Source: JBMYQA01 sp049600855 (lineage in GTDB: Bacteria > Bacteroidota > Bacteroidia > Cytophagales > Flammeovirgaceae). Taken from it: a DNA stretch of 49,372 nt. Below the pieces are notes generated by a model. It was not told the DNA's origin, ran no database searches, and saw only the letters and a program-made list of their open reading frames with translations. Positions within the stretch are counted from its first letter, which is position 1. Each line of letters opens with the position of its first letter. The stretch spans positions 1 through 49,372 of the forward strand of contig JBMYQA010000007.1 of assembly GCA_049600855.1 (NCBI GenBank), written 5' to 3'. Of this stretch, positions 41,265 to 49,372 are shown piece by piece. The position numbers and the translations under genes were made by a program.

Positions 41265-41954
41265 ATGTCGGAAGATATAACTCCAAATCCTGATGCTCAT
41301 GAAGAAGATGACTCTAACATGGTGAGTCATACGCATGAGAGTGACACATTATCTGATAATTCCAAAAAGATTCTGTCTTTAGACGAAGAAGATGGTGATG
41401 AACATTTTAAGATTCAAGGCAAATTTATGGCCGATGGTTATGCGTATACTATGGGACCTGTAAGTGAAAGTCGTTATCAGACACCAGAAAATGAATTTAC
41501 AGAGGCTAAAATTAAATTGGCCTATTTAAAAACCTTAGTGGAACAGAAATTAAAAGAATACCGTGCTGAACGAAAGAGCGCAAGAAGTTGGGCGTTTATA
41601 TTTACGATGTTTTCAACCATTTTTGCGGGAGCCATTACCGTACTATTAGGATGGAAGTTTATAGATCCTAATTCTACATTAAACGATACTTTTGCAAATA
41701 TTTCACTGGTATTATCCGCTTTCATTACTGTACTTACGGTATTGAGTAAGTTTTGGGATGCTAAACAACTTTGGGTTCGTTACACAGATTCGGAAAGCCT
41801 ACTCAAGCAATTACTTGGATTTATTGAGTATACCGAGCAAATGGGAGATTTAAAAGCATTGCGTTTAGTAGAAGTTGAAGCGTTACACTATAAATATGAA
41901 TCAATTGTGCATGCTACAGATGAACTCATTCATGATGTACGCTCACAGAATTAA
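41265..41954 (+). CDS. DUF4231/SLATT-like two-TM protein
   Basis: 229 aa. A disordered acidic N-terminus (1-75, rich in D/E) is followed by a helix (EAKIKLAYLKTLVEQKLKEYRAERKSAR), two membrane helices (WAFIFTMFSTIFAGAITVLLGW and ISLVLSAFITVLTVLSKF) and a long C-terminal helical region (WDAKQLWVRYTDSESLLKQLLGF and onward). This is the layout of SLATT/DUF4231 membrane proteins, some of which are pore-forming effectors beside SMODS-type nucleotide systems. No nucleotidyltransferase or sensor gene lies near, so an immune role is not supported here. The assignment rests on topology and the W..Y..SE.LL pattern, not on a catalytic motif. Confidence 0.55.
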   Translation: MSEDITPNPDAHEEDDSNMVSHTHESDTLSDNSKKILSLDEEDGDEHFKIQGKFMADGYAYTMGPVSESRYQTPENEFTEAKIKLAYLKTLVEQKLKEYRAERKSARSWAFIFTMFSTIFAGAITVLLGWKFIDPNSTLNDTFANISLVLSAFITVLTVLSKFWDAKQLWVRYTDSESLLKQLLGFIEYTEQMGDLKALRLVEVEALHYKYESIVHATDELIHDVRSQN

Positions 41955-41986
41955 GCTCTTTAGTACTTAGTGCATTTTACTGCATG

Positions 41987-42026
41987 AATTCCCTTCAAGA
42001 AAGTAAACTTGGAGGGAATTTTTTTA
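41987..42026 (+). terminator. Terminator of the SLATT-like gene
   Basis: AATTCCCTTCAAG pairs with CTTGGAGGGAATT (one T-G pair) around an 8-base loop and runs into TTTTTTT-rich sequence. Confidence 0.88.
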
Positions 42027-42128
42027 TTCATCCCTTTCATTTTCATAAATTGCGTTGTTTAATCAACGAATTGGTGATGAATCTTCAAACCAATCGTCAT
42101 TTATTAACCTCCTTAACCTTTCAATCTA

Positions 42129-43796
42129 ATGAAGAAACTTTTATTATGGTCTCTCGTTGGGCTTTTTGCATTGGCCGCTTGTCAGCAAAAACAACCTGAA
42201 GAGGGCAACAATACAACTACCAAACGAACTGTACCTGCCATTGCCAGCCAAGTAGCTGATGAAAAAGGGGTGTATACCGAATATGAGCTCAAAACTGACT
42301 TGAGCCAATTAACTGAAGCTGAGAAAAAGATGATTCCCATCCTAATGGAAGCAGCCAATATTATGGATGAGCTTTTTTGGATGGAATCGTACGGCGATAA
42401 GGATGAGTTAATGGCTAAATTGACCAATGAAGGCGATAAAAAATATACACTGTTAAATTATGGTCCTTGGGACCGTTTGGGAGGTGATAGCTCCTTTATT
42501 GAAGGAATCGGTGAAAAACCCAAAGGTGCTCAGTTTTATCCTGAAGATATGACGCAGGATGAGTTTGAAGCTCTTCCGCAAGCAGAACGCGAAAGCCTGT
42601 ACACCTTGATTCAACGCGATTCTGATGGAAATTTGAAAATTGTTCCTTACAAAGAGGCTTTCAAAGAGCAAGTCACTAAAGCATCAAACTTATTGAAGGA
42701 AGCTGCTGCTATTGCAGAAGAAGCAGATTTGAAAAAGTATTTAAATCTAAGGGCGGAAGCCTTACTGACGGATGATTACATGGAAAGTGACCGCGCTTGG
42801 ATGGACATGAAAGACAATGGCATTGATGTTATCATTGGCCCAATTGAAACGTATGAAGATGCACTTTATGGTTATAAAGCAGCGCACGAGGCTTACATTT
42901 TAGTAAAAGATAAGGCATGGAGTAAACGATTGGCTAAATATGCAGCAATGTTACCTGGCTTACAAGCGGGGCTGCCTGTGGATGCCAAATACAAACCTGA
43001 GTTGGGCGGTAATACTTCTCAATTAAATGCTTATGATGTCATTTATTATACAGGGCATTGTAACGCTGGCTCAAAAACGATTGCCGTAAACTTGCCCAAT
43101 GATGAAACCATTCAAGAAGAAAAAGGATCGCGTAGATCTCAATTGAAAAATGCGATGAGGGCTAAGTTTGACAAAATTCTGCTACCTATTTCAGAAGTGT
43201 TGATTGATCCAGAGCAACGCAAAAATATTACCTTTGATGCGTTTTTCGCCAATACGATGTTCCATGAAGTAGCACACGGTTTAGGGATTAAAAATACAGT
43301 AGATGGGAGCAGCACGGTGCGTAAAGCATTGAAAAATCATGCTTCTGCTTTAGAAGAAGGAAAAGCTGATATTTTAGGGCTATACATGGTGACAGAGCTA
43401 TTTAATCAAGGGGAAATTACAGATGGGACCATTGAAGACTACTACACCACTTTTATGGCGAGTATTTTCCGTTCAGTACGATTTGGCGCGGCAAGTGCTC
43501 ATGGAAAAGCAAACATGATTCGCTTTAATTACTTCTTGGAAAAGGGAGCCTTTGAAAGAGATGCTGAAACGGGAACCTATAAGGTGAATATTGATAAAAT
43601 GAAAGAAGCAATGACTTCACTTTCTACCTTAATTTTGACCATTCAAGGAGATGGCGACTATGATCGTTTGGATAAGTTGGTACAAGAACAAGGAGTGATT
43701 GGAGAAACCCTACAAGCGGATTTAGATCGCTTAGCTGAGTTGGGTATTCCAACTGATATTGCGTTTAAACAGGGACTAGAAGTCTTGGGATTGTAA
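42129..43796 (+). CDS. M49-like (dipeptidyl peptidase III-related) zinc peptidase lipoprotein
   Basis: 555 aa. The signal peptide ends in a lipobox (FALAACQQK), so the protein is probably anchored to the outer or inner membrane facing the periplasm. The zinc site reads FHEVAHGLG (His379, Glu380, His383), with ALEEGKADILGLYM carrying the third ligand region (Glu409/Glu410). The surrounding blocks (IGPIETYEDALYGYKAAHEA, AVNLPNDETIQEEKGSR) match DPP III-related proteins. Classical M49 enzymes have a six-residue HEXXGH motif; this one has the shorter HEXXH, as in some related bacterial proteins. It probably cleaves small peptides. The gene is monocistronic with a clear terminator. Confidence 0.85.
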   Translation: MKKLLLWSLVGLFALAACQQKQPEEGNNTTTKRTVPAIASQVADEKGVYTEYELKTDLSQLTEAEKKMIPILMEAANIMDELFWMESYGDKDELMAKLTNEGDKKYTLLNYGPWDRLGGDSSFIEGIGEKPKGAQFYPEDMTQDEFEALPQAERESLYTLIQRDSDGNLKIVPYKEAFKEQVTKASNLLKEAAAIAEEADLKKYLNLRAEALLTDDYMESDRAWMDMKDNGIDVIIGPIETYEDALYGYKAAHEAYILVKDKAWSKRLAKYAAMLPGLQAGLPVDAKYKPELGGNTSQLNAYDVIYYTGHCNAGSKTIAVNLPNDETIQEEKGSRRSQLKNAMRAKFDKILLPISEVLIDPEQRKNITFDAFFANTMFHEVAHGLGIKNTVDGSSTVRKALKNHASALEEGKADILGLYMVTELFNQGEITDGTIEDYYTTFMASIFRSVRFGAASAHGKANMIRFNYFLEKGAFERDAETGTYKVNIDKMKEAMTSLSTLILTIQGDGDYDRLDKLVQEQGVIGETLQADLDRLAELGIPTDIAFKQGLEVLGL

Positions 43797-43821
43797 TTTA
43801 CAGCGTATTGTGATCAAAAAG

Positions 43822-43853
43822 AGACGGTTCACTTCATTTGAGGTGAACCGTCT
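43822..43853. terminator. Bidirectional terminator
   Basis: AGACGGTTCAC and GTGAACCGTCT make a perfect 11-bp stem with a 10-base loop between converging genes, with A-rich sequence on the left and TTT on the right. A wider GATCAAAAA/TTTTTGATC pair encloses it. Confidence 0.85.
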
Positions 43854-43883
43854 TTAAGTAGCTAATCGTTTTTGATCGTTTAC

Positions 43884-44285
43884 TTAATGTTTACGGTATT
43901 CGTGTTTTTTGCCATTGCTATCTACTAGTCCTTTCACTAAAGCCACTAAACCGATGAGGAAAAGCACGGGTGGGTAAAAAAAGATGCGATCTACTGTCAA
44001 TCCACCTCCAAACCAGACTACTGCAATCACAATCATAACGATTCCTCCAGAAACTCCTGCTTTAAATCCTTTTTCTCCCATTTCAAAAAAATCTCCATCA
44101 GAAGATCGTTCTACCTCCAAGTCTCGCTGTGCTCTACGGACGCGTTCTGCTTGGTCTAAATCGAAGCTTTCACAAGCTGATTGGAAGGTAGCTTTGGCTG
44201 CAGTGATGGAGCAAATTAAGCCTTGTTGACTCATTTTTCTGTTGTGGCATACGCTACAATATGCGAGTTGTTCTTTTCTTGTCAT
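43884..44285 (-). CDS. Zinc-ribbon-like membrane protein of unknown function
   Basis: 133 aa. A possible zinc-binding N-terminus (YCSVCHNRKMSQQGLICSIT, with CxxC and later single cysteines) precedes a charged helix (FDLDQAERVRRAQRDLEVERS) and two membrane helices (AGVSGGIVMIVIAVVWFGGGLT and FFYPPVLFLIGLVALVKGLV), ending in a basic tail. A cytoplasmic ribbon anchored to the inner membrane is the simplest reading. No specific family is recognised. It is a single gene with a shared bidirectional terminator. Confidence 0.7.
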   Translation of the reverse strand: MTRKEQLAYCSVCHNRKMSQQGLICSITAAKATFQSACESFDLDQAERVRRAQRDLEVERSSDGDFFEMGEKGFKAGVSGGIVMIVIAVVWFGGGLTVDRIFFYPPVLFLIGLVALVKGLVDSNGKKHEYRKH

Positions 44286-44584
44286 AATTATATAAGATTA
44301 CTAAATAAAGCGTGTGTTATGCGCCTATTGTCTATCTATAATGATAAAAAGCAGGGATGGTAAACCGATTTTCATTATTTTTTTTTCAAAGCTGATGACA
44401 ATTGTTTACATTACAATAAATGTTAATACTTATATTTCCATGAATAACTTACGCAACACAAAAAATCAATAAATAATACAGTAACTTATATAAGATAAGA
44501 AATTAGGCTTAGTCGGAATTCTCATTTTTGTCACTACCTATTCCCCATAGCTACTGTCTTCCAAACAACAAGGAAGACCAACAG

Positions 44585-46534
44585 GTGATTTACAACAGCT
44601 ATAAACGTTGGTTTGTATGCATGTTGTTGTTCATAGGTACCTACTTGTCTCCTTCATATGCAGCCGCGCATCAGTTAGTGGATAGTTTATATTATCACTT
44701 TTTACAAGAGCCAGAGGATGAACAACGTATTCACAGAATGTTGAATAAAGTAGAAGAGCTTTGGCAATCGCGAAAGTATCGGGATGCATTTGAGTTGGCA
44801 GTACACGCCAAACAGTTTGCAGAAGAGTTGCACTATGATAATGGCTTAAATTATGCCGATTTACACATTGGTATACTTCACTTTTGGTTGGGCAATTACA
44901 AAGAATCCATGCGGTTATCATTAAAGGTATTATCCTTTTTTGAAGAACAAAACGATTATTTAGGTATTGCTGAGGTCTATAATTTATTGGCCAAGGTATA
45001 TGCAGTACAAGACGGATTGGAATTGGCAATTAATTACCAACGTGAGGCGCTAGAAATTTTTGAGGAATACAATGATACACTTAAAATATCGAACTGTTTG
45101 AATAATATTGGGGTGTATCATTTTGAGCTTGGGCATTATGAAGAAGCCATGCGTTATTATAAACGCGCACAAGAAATTCATACTGCTGTGAATGATTTAC
45201 ATGGCTTGTGCATTACCCTGTCAAACTTTGGGGAAGTTTACAACCGACAAAAGCTACCCCAAAGGGCTTTACCTTATTTTGAAGAGGCATTGGCACTGGC
45301 AAAAGCTATTGATGACTACTTGATTTTAGCGCATGCAAATAATGAAAAAGGGAAAGCATACACGCAATTAGAAGAGTTTGATCTGGCAGAAGAGTACTTA
45401 TCATTAGGGAGGAAATATGCGCTAAAAGCTGAAATAAAAAGGGAGCAATTAATTAATTACCAATATTCTGCCGAACTATTTACCAAGAAGAAGGCATTTG
45501 AAAAGGCGATGTTTTGGCAAACGCATTATTTGCAGCTGAAGGATTCTACCTATAATGAAACCAAAAGTCAGCAAATGATTAATCTGAACATTGCCTATGA
45601 AACCGAAAAGAAAAATCAACAGATTTTAGGTTTAAAGATGGAAAATGAGCTACAAGAGAAGATGAATCAATACAATCGACTCTTGTTAGTAGTTTTTGTA
45701 GTGGCTTTCTTAATTGCGTTAGGTGGAGGAATATTTTGGCGGAAAATAAGTAACGAACGGAAACTGAATAACTTGCAATTACTCCAACAACAGCAAGCTA
45801 TTCAGCAAAAAAATGAGCAAATTCAACAGCAATCTGATCGGTTACAAGAATTGAATGAAGTAAAAACACGCCTTTTTTCCATCATTTCTCACGACATTCG
45901 CAGCCCTTTGTCCCAGTTGCAAGGCGTATTGGCGCTGTTGGATGCCGCCCAACTTACCGAAGAAGAATCAAAAGTGGTTTTTAAAACCATTAATGAAAAT
46001 GTAGGCTATGTAAATGGGCTAACCGAAAATTTGTTGTTTTGGGCGAAATGCCAAATGGGAGGGATTCAAGCAAAGCCGCTGTCTTTTGATGTGGCAGAGT
46101 GTATTGAAGAAACGCGGCAGCTATTGAATTTACAAGCGCAACGAAAGAAAATTCTACTTGAAAATAAATTTATGGGTTCGGCAATAGTTTGGGCAGATAA
46201 AGATATGATTTCTTTAGTGTTGAGAAATTTATTGAGCAATGCCATCAAGTTTACGCCAAATCAAGGAGGAGTGTGTATCGATTTAAGAGAAGATATTCAT
46301 CAAATTACCATTTGTATTGAAGATACTGGGGTTGGCATTGACCCTGAACGTTTGCCTCACTTGTTTAGCCAAGTAACAGAAAGTACCATCGGAACAGCAA
46401 ATGAAAAAGGGACTGGATTAGGATTACAGGTTTGTCGTGAGTTTGTGATGGCAAATTGTGGCGAAATTTGGGTAGAAAGCACGCTAGGAGCGGGGAGTAT
46501 ATTCTGTTTTAACTTGCCTAAATCGCAAAACTAA
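44585..46534 (+). CDS. TPR sensor histidine kinase
   Basis: About 649 aa. An N-terminal leader (KRWFVCMLLFIGTYLSPSYA) is followed by about six tetratricopeptide repeats (to ~370), a transmembrane helix (LLLVVFVVAFLIALGGGIFW), a coiled coil and a complete histidine kinase: H-box FSIISHDIRSPLSQLQG, N-box LLSNAIKFTP, G1 IEDTGVGI and G2 KGTGLGLQVC. It probably senses envelope or periplasmic conditions through the TPRs and phosphorylates a receiver elsewhere. The start is uncertain: I take GTG at 44585, with AGGAAG 8 bases upstream; a TTG at 44528 is an alternative. No response regulator is fused or adjacent. Confidence 0.88.
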   Translation: MIYNSYKRWFVCMLLFIGTYLSPSYAAAHQLVDSLYYHFLQEPEDEQRIHRMLNKVEELWQSRKYRDAFELAVHAKQFAEELHYDNGLNYADLHIGILHFWLGNYKESMRLSLKVLSFFEEQNDYLGIAEVYNLLAKVYAVQDGLELAINYQREALEIFEEYNDTLKISNCLNNIGVYHFELGHYEEAMRYYKRAQEIHTAVNDLHGLCITLSNFGEVYNRQKLPQRALPYFEEALALAKAIDDYLILAHANNEKGKAYTQLEEFDLAEEYLSLGRKYALKAEIKREQLINYQYSAELFTKKKAFEKAMFWQTHYLQLKDSTYNETKSQQMINLNIAYETEKKNQQILGLKMENELQEKMNQYNRLLLVVFVVAFLIALGGGIFWRKISNERKLNNLQLLQQQQAIQQKNEQIQQQSDRLQELNEVKTRLFSIISHDIRSPLSQLQGVLALLDAAQLTEEESKVVFKTINENVGYVNGLTENLLFWAKCQMGGIQAKPLSFDVAECIEETRQLLNLQAQRKKILLENKFMGSAIVWADKDMISLVLRNLLSNAIKFTPNQGGVCIDLREDIHQITICIEDTGVGIDPERLPHLFSQVTESTIGTANEKGTGLGLQVCREFVMANCGEIWVESTLGAGSIFCFNLPKSQN

Positions 46535-46557
46535 GGCGATGATGTTGTTTCATCGCC
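46535..46557. terminator. Bidirectional terminator (kinase / gldH)
   Basis: GGCGATGA and TCATCGCC form a perfect 8-bp stem with a 7-base loop directly after the kinase stop and 19 bases before the gldH stop. Confidence 0.75.
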
Positions 46558-46575
46558 ATGTATTTCGTCCATTTC

Positions 46576-47034
46576 TTATTTAGCTTGATTAATGATTAAG
46601 CCAATTTCAAGCATATTTGGAATATCTTCCTCTGTGTTTGCGGTCATTTCGAAGGTGTACGTTCCTTTTTCTGGGAATTGATGTTTTGCCAAAATTAGGG
46701 TTTCCGTATCGCATAAATCACCAGCGCAACTGCCGAGCATTTCCTTGCTATCACTGCGAATAGGCAACGGATAATCTTTCGTTTCCGCTTTCCCATCAGG
46801 GCCAGTAATGGTCAGTTTTAAATCAAAGTTCTTCAACTTTAATGCAGGTGTGTGTCTGAGGTTAATCAACACATCATAAGCGGGAGTATTATCTTCAATT
46901 GCTACTTCGAAGGTATGTTTTTCAGCTGCTTTCCAAGTAATAATACCTGTAACATCTTGATGTTCGTTGTACGTACTACAAGCTGAGAAGGTAATGATAA
47001 AAAGCAGTGTGATTAGCCAATGGTAATGTTTCAT
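46576..47034 (-). CDS. gldH: GldH-type gliding motility lipoprotein
   Basis: 152 aa. The lipoprotein leader ends in SACST. The body follows the GldH pattern: W...KHTFEVAIEDNTPAYDVLINLRHTPALKLKNFDLKLT, then LGSCAGDLCDTETLILAKHQFPEKGTYTFEM, and a final NMLEIGLIIN. GldH lipoproteins are needed for gliding in Flavobacterium. The LGSC.GD variant of the usual LGSG.GD turn is notable. It lies about 31 kb from gldN in this window, not in a gliding gene cluster. Assignment is by pattern, since the family is poorly conserved; an alternative would be an unnamed lipoprotein of similar fold. Confidence 0.78.
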   Translation of the reverse strand: MKHYHWLITLLFIITFSACSTYNEHQDVTGIITWKAAEKHTFEVAIEDNTPAYDVLINLRHTPALKLKNFDLKLTITGPDGKAETKDYPLPIRSDSKEMLGSCAGDLCDTETLILAKHQFPEKGTYTFEMTANTEEDIPNMLEIGLIINQAK

Positions 47035-47138
47035 TTGTCTTTAGTATTAGTTAAACTTTTTAAGAAAGTTATTGCATCTATGTTGAATTAGCAACCTGTT
47101 TTACATGTATACCTTTAAATCAAGATTTCCTGCCCTTT

Positions 47139-48584
47139 CTACCGCGTAACTACCCCAACCGTATCCGCTTTTAGTTTTACCTTCAAATACTCTGCAATCC
47201 GTTCTTGGCGCTGCCGTTTTACCCGAGAGGAATACAGTTTTTTATTCCATTTTAATACTGCGGTAAGGTATTCTTGATTTCCAGTAGTATCAAAATCAGT
47301 TTGCGTAAGGCTACCCAGCAATAGCTCTTCTAGCTCTGGATAAAGTGCTTTTAACTCCGTTTTTATGGCTTCAAAAGGAATTGTATCGGTTTCTACTTCC
47401 TCAAATAACTTAAACAAGCTATCTGTTAAATACTCTTGTTCTTCTAACTTTACCCGATGTTTCCGAATATCATCTCCAAGGCGATCAATGGTATTTGCCA
47501 TATGAATATCCTTTTCATCTGTTTCAGGTGGTGCATCGGTAGGCGTTAAATCCAAATAGTATTTATACTCTGGACCAAGCCTAACTGCTGTTAAGGCAGT
47601 CGATAAGGTATCTGTAAGTTTATCCGTAGAATCTTGAGAAATACCAGCGCCAAAATAATACACCTCTAATTCGGCTGTGCTGTCTGTGAGAATGTTAAAG
47701 TTCCATTCTACACCCTTTGTCATATCCTCATGAATATGCTTAGAAATAAAGCTAGAAATAACTTCATTTTGTCGGATTTTATTGATGGTGTTGAGTAAGA
47801 AGAAAATACTTGGCGTAAGCACCACAATTACGGCGACGGCAATAAAACCTTTAATGCGAGGTGCCCACTCGGGGTCTTCATCTTCGGCAAGTGGAAAGCG
47901 AAGCATACGCACCACAACATAGGTAGAGAGGCTAATGAGTACTGCGTTAATGAAGAACAAATAAAAAGCACCTCCAAATATTTGGAATTGCCCATTTGCT
48001 AATCCAAAACCTGCCGTACATACAGGAGGCATGAGGGCTGTGGCGATGGCTACACCTGGAATGGCATTACTCTTCTCCGTTCTGGAGCCTGCTATAATAC
48101 CTGCCAAACCACCAAATAAGGCTACACCTGCATCTAATAAAGTAGGTTGTACACGCGAACGCATTTCATCGGTGATATCTCCAAGTGGCGTTAATTTAAA
48201 ATAGATAAATGCAGTCAATAAACTTAAACCAGTAGCAACACCGAAATTGTACACTGATTTAATGAGGTATTCTTTATCGTTAATGCCTACAGATAGACCA
48301 ATGCCCAGGATAGGAGACATGAGAGGGGAAATTAACATCGCACCAATAATGACTGCGGGAGAATTGGTATCTAAACCAATGCAGGCAATGGCTGCTGAGC
48401 AGATTAACACCCACAGGTTAGAGCCTTCAAGTACCACTCCTCCTTTAATGTCTTTAATGGTACCTTCTACGTCTGTATCGTCAGCTAAATGAGTAATTTT
48501 AAAAATAACTCGCTTAACAAAACGCAAAATATTCCTTAGTTCACCAAATATGCGTAAAAAACTGACTTTAACTGGATTGTTCAT
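47139..48584 (-). CDS. DUF389 membrane protein with C-terminal extension
   Basis: 481 aa. The membrane domain (about 40-260) carries the family blocks SPAVIIGAMLISPLMSPILGIGLSVGINDKEYL and AIPGVAIATALMPPVCTAGFGLANGQ, with six or more helices. Residues ~280-480 form a long, mostly charged extension (e.g. FNILTDSTAELEVYYFGAG, then KDIHMANTIDRLGDDIRKHR) not found in short DUF389 proteins. The function of DUF389 is unknown, though a transport or lipid role has been suggested for the family. Single gene; its stop has no clear hairpin after it. A long intergenic region with a small hairpin lies upstream. Confidence 0.85.
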   Translation of the reverse strand: MNNPVKVSFLRIFGELRNILRFVKRVIFKITHLADDTDVEGTIKDIKGGVVLEGSNLWVLICSAAIACIGLDTNSPAVIIGAMLISPLMSPILGIGLSVGINDKEYLIKSVYNFGVATGLSLLTAFIYFKLTPLGDITDEMRSRVQPTLLDAGVALFGGLAGIIAGSRTEKSNAIPGVAIATALMPPVCTAGFGLANGQFQIFGGAFYLFFINAVLISLSTYVVVRMLRFPLAEDEDPEWAPRIKGFIAVAVIVVLTPSIFFLLNTINKIRQNEVISSFISKHIHEDMTKGVEWNFNILTDSTAELEVYYFGAGISQDSTDKLTDTLSTALTAVRLGPEYKYYLDLTPTDAPPETDEKDIHMANTIDRLGDDIRKHRVKLEEQEYLTDSLFKLFEEVETDTIPFEAIKTELKALYPELEELLLGSLTQTDFDTTGNQEYLTAVLKWNKKLYSSRVKRQRQERIAEYLKVKLKADTVGVVTR

Positions 48585-49017
48585 AATTGTTTAGAAAAAG
48601 TTTAGGAGCATGTCTTTTTCCTAAAAAGATGGAAACAAACTACGCAAATATTTCCATAAATCGCTATGTTTAAATGGTGGATATTTTATTAACTATCTGA
48701 TTATTAGTAATATGTGCTTTTTTGATAAAGAATAATCCTAAAATGATTCAAAATTAAATTATATGAAATAAAATAACCAAGCGTTGATAAAAGTACATGT
48801 TTTTCTCTATTTGTGTCAGGTTCTAGGCATAATCCGTTAAAATAATTGAAAGAAAATGCCGAAATTTATAGACGAGTTAATTTGGCGAGGTATTCGCATA
48901 GTTACTTTTAGCTAGTAACCGATTAAATTTGCCATGTTTTTCAGACAACCAACCCATTTCATTCTAAACAATCATAGAAACAATTGAACCAAGATTATTT
49001 ATAAAAATGATAACTAC
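48585..49017. other. Long intergenic region
   Basis: This region separates the divergent DUF389 and TPR genes. It holds a hairpin TTTAGGA/TCCTAAA near 48601-48626, a small open frame at 48856-48915 resembling a TyrRS N-terminus (listed separately), and a TAnnTTTG element (TAAATTTG, 48924-48931) that may drive the TPR gene. I see nothing else. Confidence 0.4.
48856..48915 (+). pseudogene. Possible tyrS N-terminal fragment or micro-ORF
   Basis: A 19-codon frame reads MPKFIDELIWRGIRIVTFS. Bacteroidota tyrosyl-tRNA synthetases commonly begin with M.NF(I/V)EEL.WRG(M/L), so 7 of 11 positions fit, then similarity stops. It may be a decayed tyrS start left after a rearrangement, or chance. No TyrRS HIGH or KMSKS block follows. 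Confidence 0.3.
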
Positions 49018-49372
49018 ATGCACAAATTTGTATTTATACTACTTATAATAATGTTGCCTTGTATCGGGGTGGGGCAACAGGGTGAAAGCGCTGTGAGTCT
49101 ATTCATGAAGGCTGAGCAATATCGAAAAGTCAATAACCTCAACGCAGCGATTCAACATTACGATTTAGCCATTAAAAAAGATCCTTACAATCACATGTAT
49201 CATTTCCAAAAAGGACAATGCTGCATGTTATTAAGAAATTACGCTTGTGCCATTAAAAGCTTTGAAGATGCTATAAGTAATTATCCAGAAGTTAAGAAGC
49301 TAGAAAAAGTGGATACTAGTAAAGTTTTAGATGAGGTTTCGGCAGTTATTGAGAAATTTAAACATATATCAA
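49018..49372 (+). CDS. Secreted TPR-repeat protein (partial, runs off the window)
   Basis: Open from the ATG at 49018 to the window end (118 codons). A signal peptide (MHKFVFILLIIMLPCIGVGQ) is followed by a TPR pattern: AEQYRKVNNLNAAIQHYDLAIKKDPYNHMYHFQKGQCC, written as two repeats with the usual A..G/Y..A spacing, then NYACAIKSFEDAIS. It is therefore an exported or periplasmic protein with at least two tetratricopeptide repeats for protein-protein contact. The rest of the protein is unseen, so a fused output domain is possible. A TAnnTTTG element lies about 90 bases upstream. Confidence 0.8.
   Translation, partial: MHKFVFILLIIMLPCIGVGQQGESAVSLFMKAEQYRKVNNLNAAIQHYDLAIKKDPYNHMYHFQKGQCCMLLRNYACAIKSFEDAISNYPEVKKLEKVDTSKVLDEVSAVIEKFKHIS

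Noticed and set aside
1..49372. tRNA, rRNA, tmRNA or CRISPR arrays
   Set aside because: No cloverleaf-like segments with CCA ends, no rRNA-like blocks and no regularly spaced repeats were seen by eye; a tRNAscan or CRISPR search would be needed to be certain.

Overview
The window is AT-rich bacterial DNA from a member of the Bacteroidota, most likely a gliding Cytophagales-type organism. Evidence: gldN- and gldH-type gliding/type IX secretion genes; promoters of the Bacteroidota form (TTTG or TTG, about 19-20 bases, TAnnTTTG); few Shine-Dalgarno sites; families typical of the phylum (DUF4271 beside hemD, DUF4199, 7TM-AraC regulators, Y_Y_Y propeller sensors, AAA-ATPase-like/PD-(D/E)XK proteins); and a single-chain dimeric-type glycyl-tRNA synthetase. 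I see no rRNA, tRNA, CRISPR array, insertion sequence or prophage. One 10-N assembly gap lies at 29889-29898.

Layout. 1-3.2 kb: an AlbA_2 protein, an exported NTF2-like/DJ-1 fusion and a membrane AraC regulator. 3.3-7.5 kb: a TPR-SpoIIE phosphatase and glyS. 7.6-9.2 kb: a small unknown gene, a structured noncoding stretch, and twin 3-TM proteins behind a promoter covered by a perfect 15-bp inverted repeat. 9.2-14.6 kb, all minus strand: trpR, DUF429, trpE, two SpoIIAA-like paralogues and fused trpGD, with a trp-operator-like palindrome at the trpR promoter. 14.7-17.2 kb: gldN, an AhpD-like gene and a HAD hydrolase. 17.2-22.5 kb: a 1268-aa propeller/GAF/SpoIIE sensor phosphatase between two response regulators. 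22.7-26.6 kb: a serine hydrolase lipoprotein, an HTTM membrane protein coupled to a small anchored protein, and another anchored protein. 26.7-29.4 kb: dusB, a flippase-like membrane protein and a PAP2 phosphatase. 29.4-32.2 kb: the gapped AAA/PD-(D/E)XK gene, then a MarR regulator and an FMN reductase that share an operator core. 32.3-36.3 kb: tandem methyltransferases, hemD and DUF4271. 36.3-41.0 kb: methylmalonyl-CoA epimerase, GNAT, M20 amidohydrolase, DUF4199 and gpmI. 41.2-49.4 kb: a SLATT-like 2-TM protein, an M49-like metallopeptidase lipoprotein, a TPR histidine kinase, gldH, DUF389 and the start of a TPR protein.

Themes. Most of the window is housekeeping and signalling genes, separated by clear intrinsic terminators. 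The most unusual unit is the minus-strand anthranilate operon. It carries TrpR and a TrpG-TrpD fusion, both familiar from enteric bacteria, but TrpE and TrpD depart from signature residues, trpC/F/B/A are absent nearby, and two SpoIIAA-like proteins plus a DUF429 protein are built in. Two SpoIIE phosphatases lie in the same window as the two SpoIIAA-like proteins, so a partner-switching link is possible but unproven. The MarR/FMN-reductase pair and the twin 3-TM proteins are compact regulons whose operators can be read directly from the sequence.
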